DNA of 64,000 nt from Acanthochromis polyacanthus. Its lineage: Eukaryota; Chordata; Actinopteri; Pomacentridae. A program made the translations under genes and the position numbers. The stretch is taken from the NCBI RefSeq assembly GCF_021347895.1, contig NC_067122.1, forward strand, positions 40,801,082 through 40,865,081, in the 5' to 3' direction. A model generated the notes under the pieces. It was not told where the DNA came from and did no database searches. It worked only from the letters and a program-made list of their open reading frames with translations. Below, piece after piece: positions 23,368-35,844 of the stretch; position 1 is the first letter of the stretch; each line of letters starts with the position of its first letter.

Positions 23368-24601
23368 GCTTCCTAATGGAGATTTGGCATACTGAACTTT
23401 CAGTTTGCTCAGTCATAACTTAACAAGTAAAAAAAAGCTGTTGCCTACACAATAGCCTCTTTTGTTTGTTGTTTTTCCTTTTTAGGTCAGGCTATTGCAA
23501 CTCCAAAAATCACAGAAAACACAGGAGTGAGAGATTGTTACAAGTCTAAAACACGTTGTTGTAAATTCCCTGTTCGTTTTGCTACGTAGATCTGTTCATT
23601 TTAGTAAGGCACCAAGGTTCATTTTAGAGAATGCATAGATACATCAGTGTAGGTTTTCGGTGATCTGGACAATTCCATCTCTGCAGAAAATGCATTCATG
23701 AAGACAATGAGTTATCAACACACTGCAGAACGTGTAGTGGTTGATTTATGAAAATGCATATTGTATTCTATTGTTATGACTCTCTGTTAGTTAACCTTTG
23801 TTCATGTGAGATTTTGCAGCGGTTCTTACAGCGTTTAGACTACCTTATATCTTTGATTAGATGGAGGACATGTTGAAAATTTGGCTCAAAGTTTGGAAAA
23901 ACAGCAGGGAATGTTGAGCCTTCTAATGGCAGTTCAGAGAATACGGGTGCATCTGTGTGTTATACATGACTTGTGGGTACGGCTTCAACTGGAGGACACT
24001 GGTATGAGAGGGGTGAACCTCTTGGCACAGGTCCGAACCTGAAGTCAACCATGGAGAGCTCAGACAAGCCATGCAGCATTGAGGATATCAGTGGTTGCAG
24101 TCTGAGCCTTTTCAGTCCTTTACCAAGAGACAATAATGGTTCAGGGAGGGGCCCTGAAACAGATTGAGAAAAAAAAGAAGTATGTGTGTTAAATTTACTG
24201 TCCTTCCACACATCTCTTGCAGCTTGTTTTTGTTTTCAATTCTGATGTTAAGAGTCATTCTGGGAAACTGCTCACTGTCAATGATGTTGGATACTGAGAG
24301 ACAAAACAATAATTAATGCATCAAACACAACCAGAGATGTGCATGTATTATAGCTACACTTGTGCTATGGGTTGTTCATTCAGGCAAAAAGGGAGAGTCT
24401 TGGCTAGCTACTACCTGTATAGTGTTAACTGTTGCTAACATTGGCTACCGTTGTTTATTACAGAATACAACATACATTAAAATACTCATCCTTACTGAAA
24501 GAAGGAGGATAAACTGTGCAACTTCACACGTTATAACCATAACATTAGCATTGTTTATGTTACGGGTCTCAGGCGTGAGTCCACAGCAACAAATATGTGT
24601 G

Positions 24602-25506
24602 CAACCTGCATCAGGTGAATAAAGCAGGAACAATTAAGTCTCACTGCACCGCATTTCTCCCCAGATTGCTTCTGTGTTTTATTAACACCTCAAAATAATC
24701 AACAAAGCTCATAAACACATTTCTGTTCTTCACATTTCAGTTCTTTATATTTGTCTGAGTTTTCAGTTCACTAAAGTCCATCACTACATTCCATTTTCTC
24801 ACACTTTCCATAAAGTGCAATTTCACTCTAACATGTTACCAATTCTGACACAAACACTCTCTCAGTGACCTTTCTTCGTCCAGTAAACACTTGTAGTCAT
24901 TGAAGTGCATTAATTTTTACAGTATACTGTATAATGTTGCTTATTTTCAGCATCATTCAAATAAGTACATACTGTCACTTCAAATTTGAGAAGCTAGACA
25001 CTCTACTCTGTAATAATTAGAGGCTACTGAAATGTATTTACTTGAAAATGCTTATGTTAACATATTTCACAAAATGTTTTAACAGAACAACCCTTTTCAC
25101 ATCATGAATAATCAGTGCTCACTATAAACAGCATTAAATAAGTTGTACAAAATACATTTAAATCATGGTAATCTCATTAACAATGTAAATACTAAACATT
25201 CATAGTGTACGGGAGCTTTCAGAACACTTTACTACTGTTTTTCTACATATCAGACCACTTTTGCGGCCCTCGCAATGACATCAGCAGGAGAAAACTCCGT
25301 CGAGACCAACTAACTTTCTTTGTCTTTATATGTAACTGTTTCGACGACATTTCACCACTGAACGCTTTACAAACAATCATCCTAATAAAGTGTGGCCTTA
25401 TGAGGTAGACAGTTACAGATTTTTCACAGTTACCAACCTGTATCAGGTGAATAAAGCAGGAACAATGAAGTCTCACTGCACCGTGTTTCTCTCCAGATTG
25501 CTTCTG
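24602..25506. repeat. 73-bp direct repeat pair in the centre of the 8.8-kb element
   Basis: The stretch 24602-24674 recurs at 25434-25506 (both contain CAGGTGAATAAAGCAGGAAC and CCAGATTGCTTCTG) with few differences. The DNA between them is AT-rich and unassigned. The pair suggests an internal duplication. Confidence 0.75.
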
Positions 25507-26585
25507 AAGAAAGCACGGAGTGTGTCTCCTCACACCGGTCCCAGGTGCAACTAGAACAAACAAAGGTTCCGCCTCACTGCTGCCTACACAGAAGTGCCAT
25601 TCTTTCAGCTTTAGTAGTACAACAGCAATTAATTTAGACCCAATTATTATCAACATACATGTACATACTAAACAAAATAATGAACTTAGTAATTATCCTC
25701 AATTTTTATCACATAACTGTGGTCACACTATTTTATGAGCGCCACATTTACATCGTAGAAGATCTCAAGCGAGTTAGCTAATAACCTTCATAGCTGTAGA
25801 TGAACTTCTCAAAAAATAAAATGTATCCTTTGTCCACTTTGGAACGGGAAGTAGGACAATGTCTCTCGGTTAATCTGTAAACACCTTTAAAAGTACTGTT
25901 GCTAGGTTTAAGAGAGATTCCGTAAACAGAGTAAACTTGTGGGATACAGGCCCGCGGAAGTCAGAATGATTTCCACTTACCCTTGTGTCACGTTCATGCT
26001 CAAGATCCAGGAATTGGCTGTTTGGTTCCGGTGTGTACGTGAAAGTCCGCAAAGAAGAAGAAGAAGAAGCAGCAGCAGCAGCATATCAATGTCATTGTGT
26101 TAAAAACGTTTCATCTTAGCCGTTTTAATTTTTTGTGTCTCAGGTAAGTGTTGTTTGTTTATGGTAAATATACTAAAGGTGCGTTCACAGGAGTCAGTGT
26201 TCTGAGTCGCTTGAACATATTTCCTCCAGTGGTAATTTTAAGTATGTGGGCGACACCATGCTAACACTAGCCAATATAAGGAGGCCACCACGTGCAAGTG
26301 GACATTGGACAAATAGAAGAAATATTGGCCTGTATGGCGCTTTGATAGACGCATCGGCAGGTTATCCTTTATTACACCAATACATGGGCGTAACGGATGC
26401 GGGGTACGCGTGGGAGATGTCCCCTGCACTTTCCACATCTGTCCCCTCTGTCCCCCGCACTTTTTTCAGCCGTTACAACTGCTAAACCCGTTATTAGCAT
26501 CCAGTAACGTGTTTTCCCGAGCCGTCTTTGAATGCACCATGAGCGCATGCTAACGCAGGTGTTCCAGACAACAAGTCCTCCAATT

Positions 26586-26644
26586 CATACGACCGCATCG
26601 GTCGTTTGCACCGTGCACCGGAATACGACCTATGCGGTCGTATG
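26586..26644. repeat. Perfect 13-bp inverted repeat (possible cruciform)
   Basis: CATACGACCGCAT at 26586-26598 is the exact complement of ATGCGGTCGTATG at 26632-26644, with a 33-base loop that contains the smaller palindrome-like GCACCGTGC. A related GACCTATGTGGTC appears near 26920. The function is unknown. Confidence 0.8.
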
Positions 26645-26765
26645 AACGTTTGCGCCCCTACGGGGAAAACGAACGCATTACGGGATTTAATTCGCGAAAC
26701 GGCTTTTCCGTCGCAAAACAGCTTTTTTCTCACTTTCCCAACACGTTTTTAGGGTTATGGTTAAG

Positions 26766-26779
26766 GTTAGGGTTAGGGA
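26766..26779. repeat. Short telomere-like run
   Basis: GGTTAGGGTTAGGG gives just over two units of the vertebrate telomere repeat, next to degenerate AGGGATAGGGACAGGG. It is too short to be more than a curiosity. Confidence 0.6.
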
Positions 26780-28304
26780 TAGGGACAGGGATAGTGTTAG
26801 ATAAAAGTTTGTTCATGATGACGTTTCACCTGCGACTCCAGAGTGTCGATATTTACTCAACCGCCAGAGGTCGCATAGTCAAAACGTAACACTGGGTCGT
26901 AATACGGGCGTGTACAGACGACCTATGTGGTCGTTTTTGGTTTGAGGACAGGCTCGTTCCAGAGGAGACGTGCTGCTATGCTGAGCATTGCTGAACCTGC
27001 GTCTGGAGTAATGTTTAGCAAACCAGCCAGAGCTAGCAAGAAGCAAAAAACTTTACACAGTTCTTTCCAAACAAACCGTGTAAGTTGTGTGACCTTGTTG
27101 GATGCAAACAATGTTAGACTTGTTAGCTAAATGATGACAAGGTAAAATGTGGCAATATATCAATATGTTAAGCTAGTTAACAATAATTCAAATGTGGTTG
27201 CCTCTGTTACATTACTGCTAATTAGTTTATTCTTGGAATAAACCCAGTCCTCTTTCATTTCTGGGCAGAAGATGTGCTCACAATTGCTCTCCATGTATTT
27301 AAGTCTTTTGGTCCCAAAAGAGGAGAGTCAGGGAGGAGAAAAAAGAAGAGGCTATCTATGGTATAAAAGTGGTTAAATTTACAACTATTTTTTACTCCTT
27401 CTCTTTCAAATTCTATCTCAGAATTTTGATTTTCAGATTTTTTAATGATTATTTCCATAACAAAGAGCAGAGTCAGGCAGGAGATGGACCAGAGGCGGCG
27501 GCCAGCAGTAATGTTGACCATGCAGGGTCTGCAGAGGTGAAAAAAAATATATAAGTGGCTGAGAAAAAAATATGTATCTATGGGTTAAAGTGATTTTGAG
27601 GTTAAATTCTACTGCAATTTTTACTCTTCCTAATGCTATTTCAGAATTTTTCTTACCACATTTTTTTATGTTTATTGCCATAACAGAAAGAGCAGAGTCA
27701 GGGAGGAGATGGATCAGAGGCCAGCAGCAGGGACAAGGATGTAGGGTCTTTACAGGTAAGGAGAGATTATAACTTCCTGAGAATAAGATATCTATTGCAG
27801 GGAGAAACCAGGCAGTACTGATCATTTCATGTTCAGTGTTTGGCACCTTTGGCTACTCGTCCAGTAGATGTTCAAGGGACATTGTTGTCAACTCAACTAG
27901 AGTTTGGCCACTAAAACTTTAGATTTTATAGTTTAAAGTTTTACACTTTATAGTTTAAAGAACTAGCCTAGTTGGTCCCCTGGTATTGCACTGTGGCTGT
28001 TAGGGATTATGTGGTTCTTTAGCCACTAAGGACGGTGCAATTGAATGTAAGAGAATGATAAATCGCTCTGAAAAATTTGTCCCCCTCACTTCTGAGATGG
28101 TGGTTACGCCCATGCACCAATACTTTTATTCGCAGTTGTCGCAAAATCAAAATGTCGCAAAATGAGGTTTAAATTTAAGCTTGGTGAAGCACTGTAGGTA
28201 CATTTCATTCAGTCACATTTGTTGTCATTTTCTTTCTTTTTCCCAGCTGGAACCAGCAGCCAGACCACTGAAAATACAGTAATGGACAAAGCTCAGACAG
28301 CCTT

Positions 28305-30163
28305 ACACATACTTGTAAGCCTTAAACATGTGATGTGGTCATTGATCAAGCTGTAATACATTAATGACATTAATTAAATGTATTGTTTTTCTACCGACAA
28401 CAGCAAAACCGAAAGACGTCTCAACTAGATCGTTGGCAATAAGTTCCTCATCAGAGGACGAAAGGAAGAAGAAGAAGAAGCCCAAGAAAAAGAAGAAGAA
28501 GAAGAAGAAGAAGCAGAAAGCAAAAAAGAAAAGGTCTAAAAAGTAGATTATCTATGTGAATGAACAAATATTGTTTATAGTTCTAATTTTTAGTGGAGTT
28601 TGTGTGGCATTTTTGTTTTGGGGAATTGGGCACAATTACGTTTTTGTGAAATTTAGCAGTACTTTTGTGTATAGTAGTTGAATATTATTTATAATAGTGG
28701 TTTAGCTTATGTCGTACTTTCCTATAGTTAGTTTAAATAAATAGAATATTTTTTCTTATAAGTAAGAGTTATCAATAATGCATAATGTTTTTATTATTTT
28801 GCTCTGGTTTGTGAATTGGTTATTTTCAAAATAAATTTATTTAATAATGGAAACAATGTTACAGAACCCTTTGTACTTACAGACAGGTCATGGGTACTTA
28901 GAGTGTAAGTACTCGGTACCTGCATAGGTAGGGAGGGTAGTTACAGGCAAAGTACTCAATAGTTGCACAGTAAGTGAAGCCAACAAGTGTTCACTTTATA
29001 ATACGGCCCGGTTCCCAGTTGTTGACCAGTAGTTACAGGTAAAGTACTCAATAGTTGCACAGTAAGTGAAGCCAACAAGTGTTCACTTTATAAGACGGCC
29101 CGGTCCCCAGTTGTTGACCAGTAGTTACAGGTAAAGTACTCAGTATTTAGACAGTAAGTGAAGCCAACAAGTGTTCACTTTATAAGATGGCCCGGTCCCC
29201 AGTTGTTGACCAGTAGTTACAGGTAAAGTACTCAGTATTTAGACAGTAAGTGAAGCCAACAAATGTTCACTTTATAAGACGGCCCGTTTCCCAGTTGTTG
29301 ACCAGTAGTTACAGGTAAAGTACTCAGTATTTAGACAGTAAGTGAAGCCAACAAATGTTCACTTTATAAGACGGCCCGGTTCCCAGTTGTTGACCAGTAG
29401 TTGCAGGTAAAGTGCTGGGTTGTTGCAGTGGAAGTATTGGATAGTTAGACAGTAAGGAAAGACAAGGGTGATCTTAAGGGCTGGGTAACTTTAAAAGGTG
29501 AATTGGTGTCTCTGAAAAATAAAGATATTAAATAAAGATGTTTTGTATGTCTGCATGTCTTGTCATTATTATGTGAAACACATACTCATCAATACCTTAC
29601 AGTATTTCAGTTTATCATTGGTCTACACACTCTGTAGGGGTCCATGGTGATTCTTAAGAGGAAGTGGCACGTCAAGGTTTGTACAGTAAAGGCATATGTT
29701 CAGGAAAATGACACTGTTTTGATAAGTACATGGTAAAACACGGGAAACTACAGTGTAAGACTCCAGGACTTACACTGTAAGACACCAGCGTTAGTACCCC
29801 ATAAGAGTCTGCACAATGTCAAGCTACATTTATGAGAGTTACACCCACAGTTAAGGAAACTACGCATTAAAACACGTCAAACTACAGTATAAGACACCAG
29901 CGTTAGTACCCCACAAGAGTCTGCAAAATGTCATGCTACATTTATGAGAGTTACCCCCACAGTTGAGGAAACTACACATCAAACACGTCAAACTACACTG
30001 TAAGACAACAGCACTTACACTGTCAGACACAAGTGTAAGTACTCCTCAGGTTGCGTGAAATGACATGTACATGTCCGACAGTTACCTTCAAAGTTGAGGA
30101 AACTACACTGTACGAGACGGGAAACTACTCTGTAAAACACGGGCCGTGTTATAAAGTGCTACC
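28305..30163 (-). repeat. Right arm of the 8.8-kb element
   Basis: This is the inverted copy of the left arm: the lysine-rich frame at the inner end, five ~92-bp tandem units (about 28930-29410), then the ~115-bp repeats (about 29750-30010) and the tip at 30163. It is about 140 bp shorter than the left arm. An AATAAA at 28830-28835 lies past the lysine-rich frame and could be a polyadenylation signal. Confidence 0.85.
28404..28546 (+). other. Lysine-rich reading frame in the right arm, outward reading
   Basis: After an acceptor-like CCGACAACAG the frame reads KPKDVSTRSLAISSSSEDERK, followed by a lysine run, and stops at 28546. An acidic serine patch before a lysine tail could be a nuclear or nucleolar tail. 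The frame needs a phase that my candidate upstream exon (28247-28314) does not supply, so coding is uncertain. Confidence 0.4.
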
Positions 30164-30171
30164 AAAAAGTC

Positions 30172-31339
30172 TTACCAGTAACAGTGGATTAGTCGTAAAA
30201 TCCAGTTGTGTTGATTAAAACTCATTTAACTACCTAGTGTAATATGGTCACTGCAGTGCTGGAGGTGTTCCTTAACTCTCCATTAATGTGAGTGACTCTA
30301 CAAAAGAAGAATTCTTATTATCATTCTTCTAAAATTCAAATGAAGAGATCAAGCTGTTCTGCAAGTTTTAACATCCAGAGAAGATGAATTGCCCTGACTG
30401 GCACACATGTTCACGGGTGGATTGCACCACAAATTACCAGTAACGCTAAACATCTTGTAAGATTCTGGTAATGAGTATGTAATTTGCAGTAAACATGTAA
30501 GTTTATGTTTGCTGTAGACGGCATTTCGGGAGCAGATAGGTGCAGTTGCAACTAGGTCATTGTTATGGCCTCTGCCGGCTGTGTGGTTGGAATTGGACTT
30601 GAACAGCCTCTGTGTTTTGAGGTGGCTTTAGAGACTGTATTGTTTGCAGCTGGCTCTAGTCCCACCTAGCAGACATCAGGAGTGATCGGCTTGGGGTTCC
30701 AGACCTGCTCTCAGCCCTGGTTCTCACCGCCTCTGGGTTTGTCGAATTGGTCCACCACCACAACTCCTCTTCCCACAAGACTCCAGCTATCGCCACACCT
30801 GAAGGATACATCTGCAAACAAACAAATAGTCATGGTGGCTGGGATTGAACATGACCAATTTCACCCTGGTGCCTCTTGAGTGCTTATGTTCTGTAGCCAC
30901 TGAGGGGTGTCTTGTTGGAAATGTGTGCATTGAGGCACCACTTTTATATAGTTAATTATGCGCACTTGAAACTAATTTGTATTGTGTTAGTTTATGCTGT
31001 TTGGTGTGGGTGTTGATATTGTATTTAGGTTTGGCTATAGAGTTTAGTTGTTTGTTTTTCTTTAAGCAGGTGATAACTCTGTAAGCCATTATTTGGTTTT
31101 CTTTTGTTTTTTGATTTAGCACCATCCACCAGCCCTCTTTTCCTTTGTTGGACCACTTCTGTGTTACTTCTGTCACTGAGCAATATATTGCCTTACCTAA
31201 CCAATTACATCTGGTTGCTTTTGTTGCACCCAGCTGACCCTAGCAATTGGGTCGTAAAAGTCATATTGAAGGAATGTTGTTGCAAATTCTTCCTTGTGGT
31301 TTTTGCAGTGTCTCAACAGTGATTTTCTTGGTAGTTGAA
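30172..31339. other. No gene or repeat recognised
   Basis: Short frames only. I see no RNA gene or repeat that I can name. Confidence 0.5.
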
Positions 31340-31440
31340 TAGTGGAGCAGTGATTTGTACTGTTCCCTCACAACAAAAAGGGTGTGAGTTTGAATCTGCT
31401 GGTTGGTCTGTGCAGGTTTCCTTCCAAAGACATGTGTGGT
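31340..31440 (+). mobile_element. Old, degenerate SINE head
   Basis: The sequence GTGGAGCAGTGATTTGTACTG, then CCCTCACAAC, GTGTGAGTTTGAATC (a B-box-like stretch) and GTGCAGGTTTCCTTCC follows the order of the SINE head seen at 33851, with many changes and no 3' half. Confidence 0.5.
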
Positions 31441-33844
31441 AGGTGGAAAGGGTTTGAATATCAGCGTAAATGTTCATCACCCAGCGGTATTGACACTATC
31501 CACAACTATGCATATCTGTGGTAACATTACGAAACATAAACTACATCTGTTTGCGAGAGACCCCTTTTTTTGTAAGAGGACTTCTGGTTGCTATACATGA
31601 AGTATAAGAAGTTATTGATATCTTGGATGTCTATTTTTCCAGACATAAAACTAGAGGAATAATGCTAGAGCTGAAGTTTTTTTTTGTGCAACCCATGGAG
31701 TTTATATAAGTGAATTTAAATGGCATTGACTTTCTAATAATTCACTGTTATTATTATTTCAATCAGCCCTTTCATGCCTCTGCCTTTTCTCTTTTTATAA
31801 ATTTGCAATCATCAGTGGATCATTTATTACTCTGAAAGGTCTGTTTCTGTTCCCAGTTTGGGACTTTTTTTCTTAAAAGATGAGATAAAGAGAGAGAAAA
31901 CAGATTTCTGAGGTGATGGTGGGAGGTGGAGGTTGACAGGAGAGAGAGACAGAGAAAAAAAGGAAATGTGCAGAGTTTTTCGCTTCATGAGAATAAATGG
32001 ATACTGCTTGGATCATTTTAACGCGTCATAAACTCTACCCCTTTCTCACTTTCCCTCCTACCTTCCTTTTTCTTTCAGAAACTCTCCCTCTGGTTTCATT
32101 TGAAAGGTGCATGCCTCAGAGGTTTGACTAATATTCCCAACTGGCTGTCAGATTTCATATGGTGGCAGCTTTTCCCCCCTTCACTAACACAGCATCCGAC
32201 CGTTGGCCTTTGTTATAGGGAAGAGTGGCACCTCAAAGAAATGCAGTATTAAAAGGAAATCAATTTTGGACAGCAGAGACAGGAGAGACAAAGAGTAGAG
32301 ATAAATACAAAGTGTGAAAACGAGCTATCAAGGAGCACGACGGCTGTGGTCTGTTTCCCATGTCATCTGCTGGAGTCATGCTGAACACTGACTTTAACTT
32401 ACTGTCTGTGAGTTCTAGAAAAATGTATCTTCTGCTTGATTTATGTCACTGTAGGCACATTAAACCCACAGAAAGCTTCCCAAAAGTCTCCTTAGACAAT
32501 CTTTGTTGATTTGCACTCCCTCCTGTGTTAGACTTCAGGCATTAACTTATCAGCACCAGGAGATTGGTTTGATTCCAGGTTAATCAAACACGTAATAATC
32601 GATGGTAAAAACATGAGTCAGAGTCAGCTGTCATGTATGATCATTCTAAATATATATTGTACATTTAAAGAAGTTAAAAAGAAGTCAGAGATGCGTCATA
32701 TTATCAGATTAGTGTCGAGAATTTCTTTCATTATTCAGTACAGTCTTAAAAGAGGTATGTTGGATCTATAATTATACAGCACAGCTACTAAAATAGATTC
32801 ATTTTGACAATGTTTTTTCCATCTAAGATAAAGTAAAAGTGAGTGAGTAAATCAATAAAAAAAATAGCAATCAGTGCAGTAATTTGAGACAAAATCCTGA
32901 TGAAGATTGAAGATCAAACACTATGCTTCACTTTAATACTGTTGCCCTGAAGAACACTAAAGTGAAATTCATGGAACATGTGTACTGACTTTGTGGATAT
33001 TATGAATTATTTTCTGAGTTTTATATGTTTTATCTATTTATTTATTTATTTTTGACATGTCACGTGCCATATAGATGAGAAAAATAACTGCTTGAAGGGA
33101 ATAAAAAGGTCTTAAATGACGAACACCAGAAAGGCGTGTGCAGTAATGTCATGCTAAATTAAACTCATCACAAAAACTGCCACTTTACATGAATAAACCC
33201 TAAACCCTGTAACATCTACCCACATTTCTTACTATAAAAAGCAAGAAGTCTGGAAGCGTCATGTTCATGTGACTCTTTCAATAGAAACAGTGTGCAGCTA
33301 AGCAAGAATGAGCTCTGATAGATGACACAAAATGAGGGGACAAAAGAATTACTGTTTTGTGTGTGCACTTTTATTATTAAGCAAGAAAGTGCTGTAGTTG
33401 TGTTATAAATGTCTTAAAAATATTTAGACAGTTTGAAATGTTATGACTTGCGCTTTCAAACAATGACTCAAAATGGTTCGATGCCATTTAATACACAGCA
33501 GGAAATGTTCAGTCTTGGTGAGTCTTCAGGTCTTTATGGAGCTAAAATCAAAGTCTTCACTATTAAGAATGAATCACAGGACAAGCTGTGACTGACAACT
33601 GACAGAAAATGATCACCCAACTCTGCCAAGCCGTGTCAGAACTGAAAGAAGAGTGAACACTGGAGTTACATCTGCATTCTGTGCAGTGGAAGTCGTTCTG
33701 TAAATGCTGAATGTGTAGATCTGTTTCCTTCACAGCATCACCAACTTGCATACCACTCTTTAGTGTCACTGTTAATGGTTCTAATGTTGCTCACATGCAA
33801 TCTCCCGCCCTTATTTATTCTATTTTATTGGTTTTTACTGGATT
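31441..33844. other. No gene or repeat recognised
   Basis: About 2.4 kb of AT-rich DNA with GA-rich patches near 31885-31970. No coding or RNA feature is visible. Confidence 0.5.
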
Positions 33845-33850
33845 TATTTT

Positions 33851-34223
33851 GGGCTGCACAGTGGGTAGTGGTTAGCACTTCTGCCTTGCAGCAAGAAGAT
33901 CCCTGGTTCAAATCCTGGCTTGGGCCCGGGATCTTTATGCATGGAGTTTGCATGTTCTCCCTGTGCATGCGTGGGTTTTCTCCGGGTACTCCAGCTTCCT
34001 CCCACAGTCCAAAAATATGCTGAGGTTAATTGATCACTCTAAATTGCCCGTAGGTGTGAATGTGAGTGTGATTGTTTGTCTGTATATGTAGCCCTGTGAC
34101 AGACTGGCGACCTGTCCGGGGTGCCCCCTGCCTTCGCCCGAGTCAGCTGGGATAGGCTCCAGCACCCCCCGCGACCCTGGTGAGGATAAAGCGGTGTATA
34201 GAGGATGGATGGATGGATGGACG
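33851..34223 (+). mobile_element. tRNA-derived SINE, full length, well preserved
   Basis: This is the best SINE copy in the window. The head GGGCTGCACAGTGGGTAGTGG contains an A-box-like TAGTGGTTAGCACT, and GGTTCAAATCC at about 33905-33915 is a B box. Then follow CTCCCACAGTCCAAAAATATG, GACTGGCGACCTGTCC, GATAGGCTCCAGCACCCCCC, AAGCGGTGTATAGAGGATGG and the GGAT tail. A 6-bp TATTTT is present on both sides (33845-33850 and 34224-34229) and may be the target duplication. SINEs of this build are transcribed by RNA polymerase III and use a LINE's enzymes to move. Confidence 0.93.
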
Positions 34224-34229
34224 TATTTT

Positions 34230-35503
34230 TTCTGGATGCAGCTAGACCTTGAGCTTCTCCATTCACACTCTGTTTCTGTTACTAAAGTAAGTGACAATGG
34301 GCACTGATCCAGCAGGCACCAGTATTCAGCACCTAACACAACACTCAAATGTTTTCTCTGGCGATGGAAACTCAGAGCCTTGGTTTAAAAAACACTACAG
34401 ATGAATTTAGAGTTTTTGCCTTGAGACCCAGAGTCATTAAAACACTCATTTAAGCTTCACAGCCTCCTTTAGGATGACTTGGATCAGTGCTTTTGTTAGT
34501 CTGGACAATCCACATCCACAGAATACAGTGTGTACAGTTTGTACTAGTAACTACATCACTAAAACAACCTGCCTAATATTAAGGAGGTTCCCTTTGTGCT
34601 GCCAAACAGCTGAACTGCCGTTGTGTGATGCTTTGTGATGTTTGGCACCGACATGTTCACAAATAGATGTGTTTAACAATGATAAGCATCTTTTAAAGCT
34701 AAATTTGCTGCTGTCAAAATTTTGTTACATATAATGATCTTCTACTTCTGCATGGGTCTACTGTTAAATCACTAATTTACCTGCCAGAAGCCTGGTAATA
34801 AATGCAGAAGGCTGAATTTCAAGCAGAATTTGCAGGTTCTGTTCTGACTTCATTCAAAAGGATCCCAAATCCAGGCTTGGTGCAGGACCTTTATTCACAG
34901 CATGTCAGCTAATATTCCATCTTTTTGATGTTTATGATATTTGAAACCCTTTAACAAACCCCATTTAAACCCTCAATGGTTCAGGGCTAAATTTTACATC
35001 TTGACAGTAGGGGTGAGCCTGACAGCATGCAGTTAAAGTAGCACAAAGAGGACTTGATGCTGTAGAAGTTTTAAGACGGAGTAGAAAGTTGAGAAAAATA
35101 TTTTGTAAGCAACAAATGTCCCATAAAGAGCAATGATTTCTGGAGATATCGACAAAACCAAGACGCAATGAGAACTGTGGTCAGAACAGATTCACATTTA
35201 CTTTGTTTCATGGAAAATGTTTGTTTTGTTCTTTCTTACAATGTGAATCACAAAAGTTTAAAACTATTGATGTGGTGGATAAATTGGGTTTAGATTATAG
35301 ACTGCAGCCTAACACAGGATTACAAACCCTGACATGATGCCAAGAAATCAGTTGTTTCATTTTTTTCTAATCCCTTACACCAATTACAAATCGTGTTTTT
35401 AAAGAAATCCACATGTATGCATCTCTCCTTCTATACAGATTAAAGCACTACAATCAGAGGATCAAAATATTCTCAGTCTTTTAAGAAGTGACCTGATGGT
35501 ACA
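34230..35503. other. No gene or repeat recognised
   Basis: Unassigned DNA. I see no frame with family features. Confidence 0.5.
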
Positions 35504-35505
35504 TA

Positions 35506-35842
35506 CACTGCACTTCAGAAGTTTGGGGTCGCCCAGGCAATTTCATCTTATTTCATGAAAACCCACACTTTTATTCATTCTAACATAACTGCACTAGTCA
35601 TCAATGAGCCTTTCAACACCATTAGCTAACACAATGTAGCATTAGAATACAGGAGTGATGGTTGCTGGAAATGTTCCTCTGTACCCCTATGGAGATATTC
35701 CATCAAAAATCTTGCTAGAATAGTCATGTAGCACATTAATATTGTCTGGACGATATGTCTTATCTTTCTTGAAAAAAAAAAACAGCATTTCTTTCAAACA
35801 CAGGGACATTTCTAAGTGATGCCAAACTTCTGACCGGTAGTG
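35506..35842. mobile_element. Tc1/mariner-type MITE
   Basis: The left end reads CACTGCACTTCAGAAGTTTGG and the right end, inverted, CACTACCGGTCAGAAGTTTGG. TA dinucleotides flank both (35504-35505 and 35843-35844). At 337 bp with no transposase frame it is a non-autonomous element, and its termini share the CAGAAGTTTGG core common in fish Tc1-type repeats. Confidence 0.85.
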
Positions 35843-35844
35843 TA

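Larger units (their letters stand above)
26030..28320 (+). other. Exon-like segments in the right half of the 8.8-kb element
   Basis: Several short blocks are bounded by good splice signals on the + strand. They are a possible leader exon ending CAG/GTAAGT at 26143; 26963-27079 with ATG at 26978 (MLSIAEPASGVMFSKPARAS...); 27269-27360; 27466-27536; 27687-27755, related to the previous block through AGCAGAGTCAGG-AGGAGATGG; and 28247-28314. They could belong to one gene that ends in the right arm. I could not join all of them in a consistent phase and recognise no domain, so this is a suggestion only. Confidence 0.3.
21371..30163. mobile_element. 8.8-kb DNA element with ~2-kb terminal inverted repeats, superfamily unknown
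   Basis: The element starts GGTAGCACTTTATAACACGG and ends with the inverted counterpart CCGTGTTATAAAGTGCTACC. Perfect 8-bp copies of AAAAAGTC flank it at 21363-21370 and 30164-30171. Its arms (21371-23367 and 28305-30163) are inverted copies with very few mismatches where I compared them. Each arm carries two sets of tandem repeats and an outward-reading lysine-rich frame. The ~4.9-kb centre has no long frame. An 8-bp duplication and GG terminus fit several DNA transposon groups, and long arms with subterminal arrays resemble foldback or Mutator-like and KDZ-type elements. I see no transposase motif, so I leave the class open. Confidence 0.88.
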
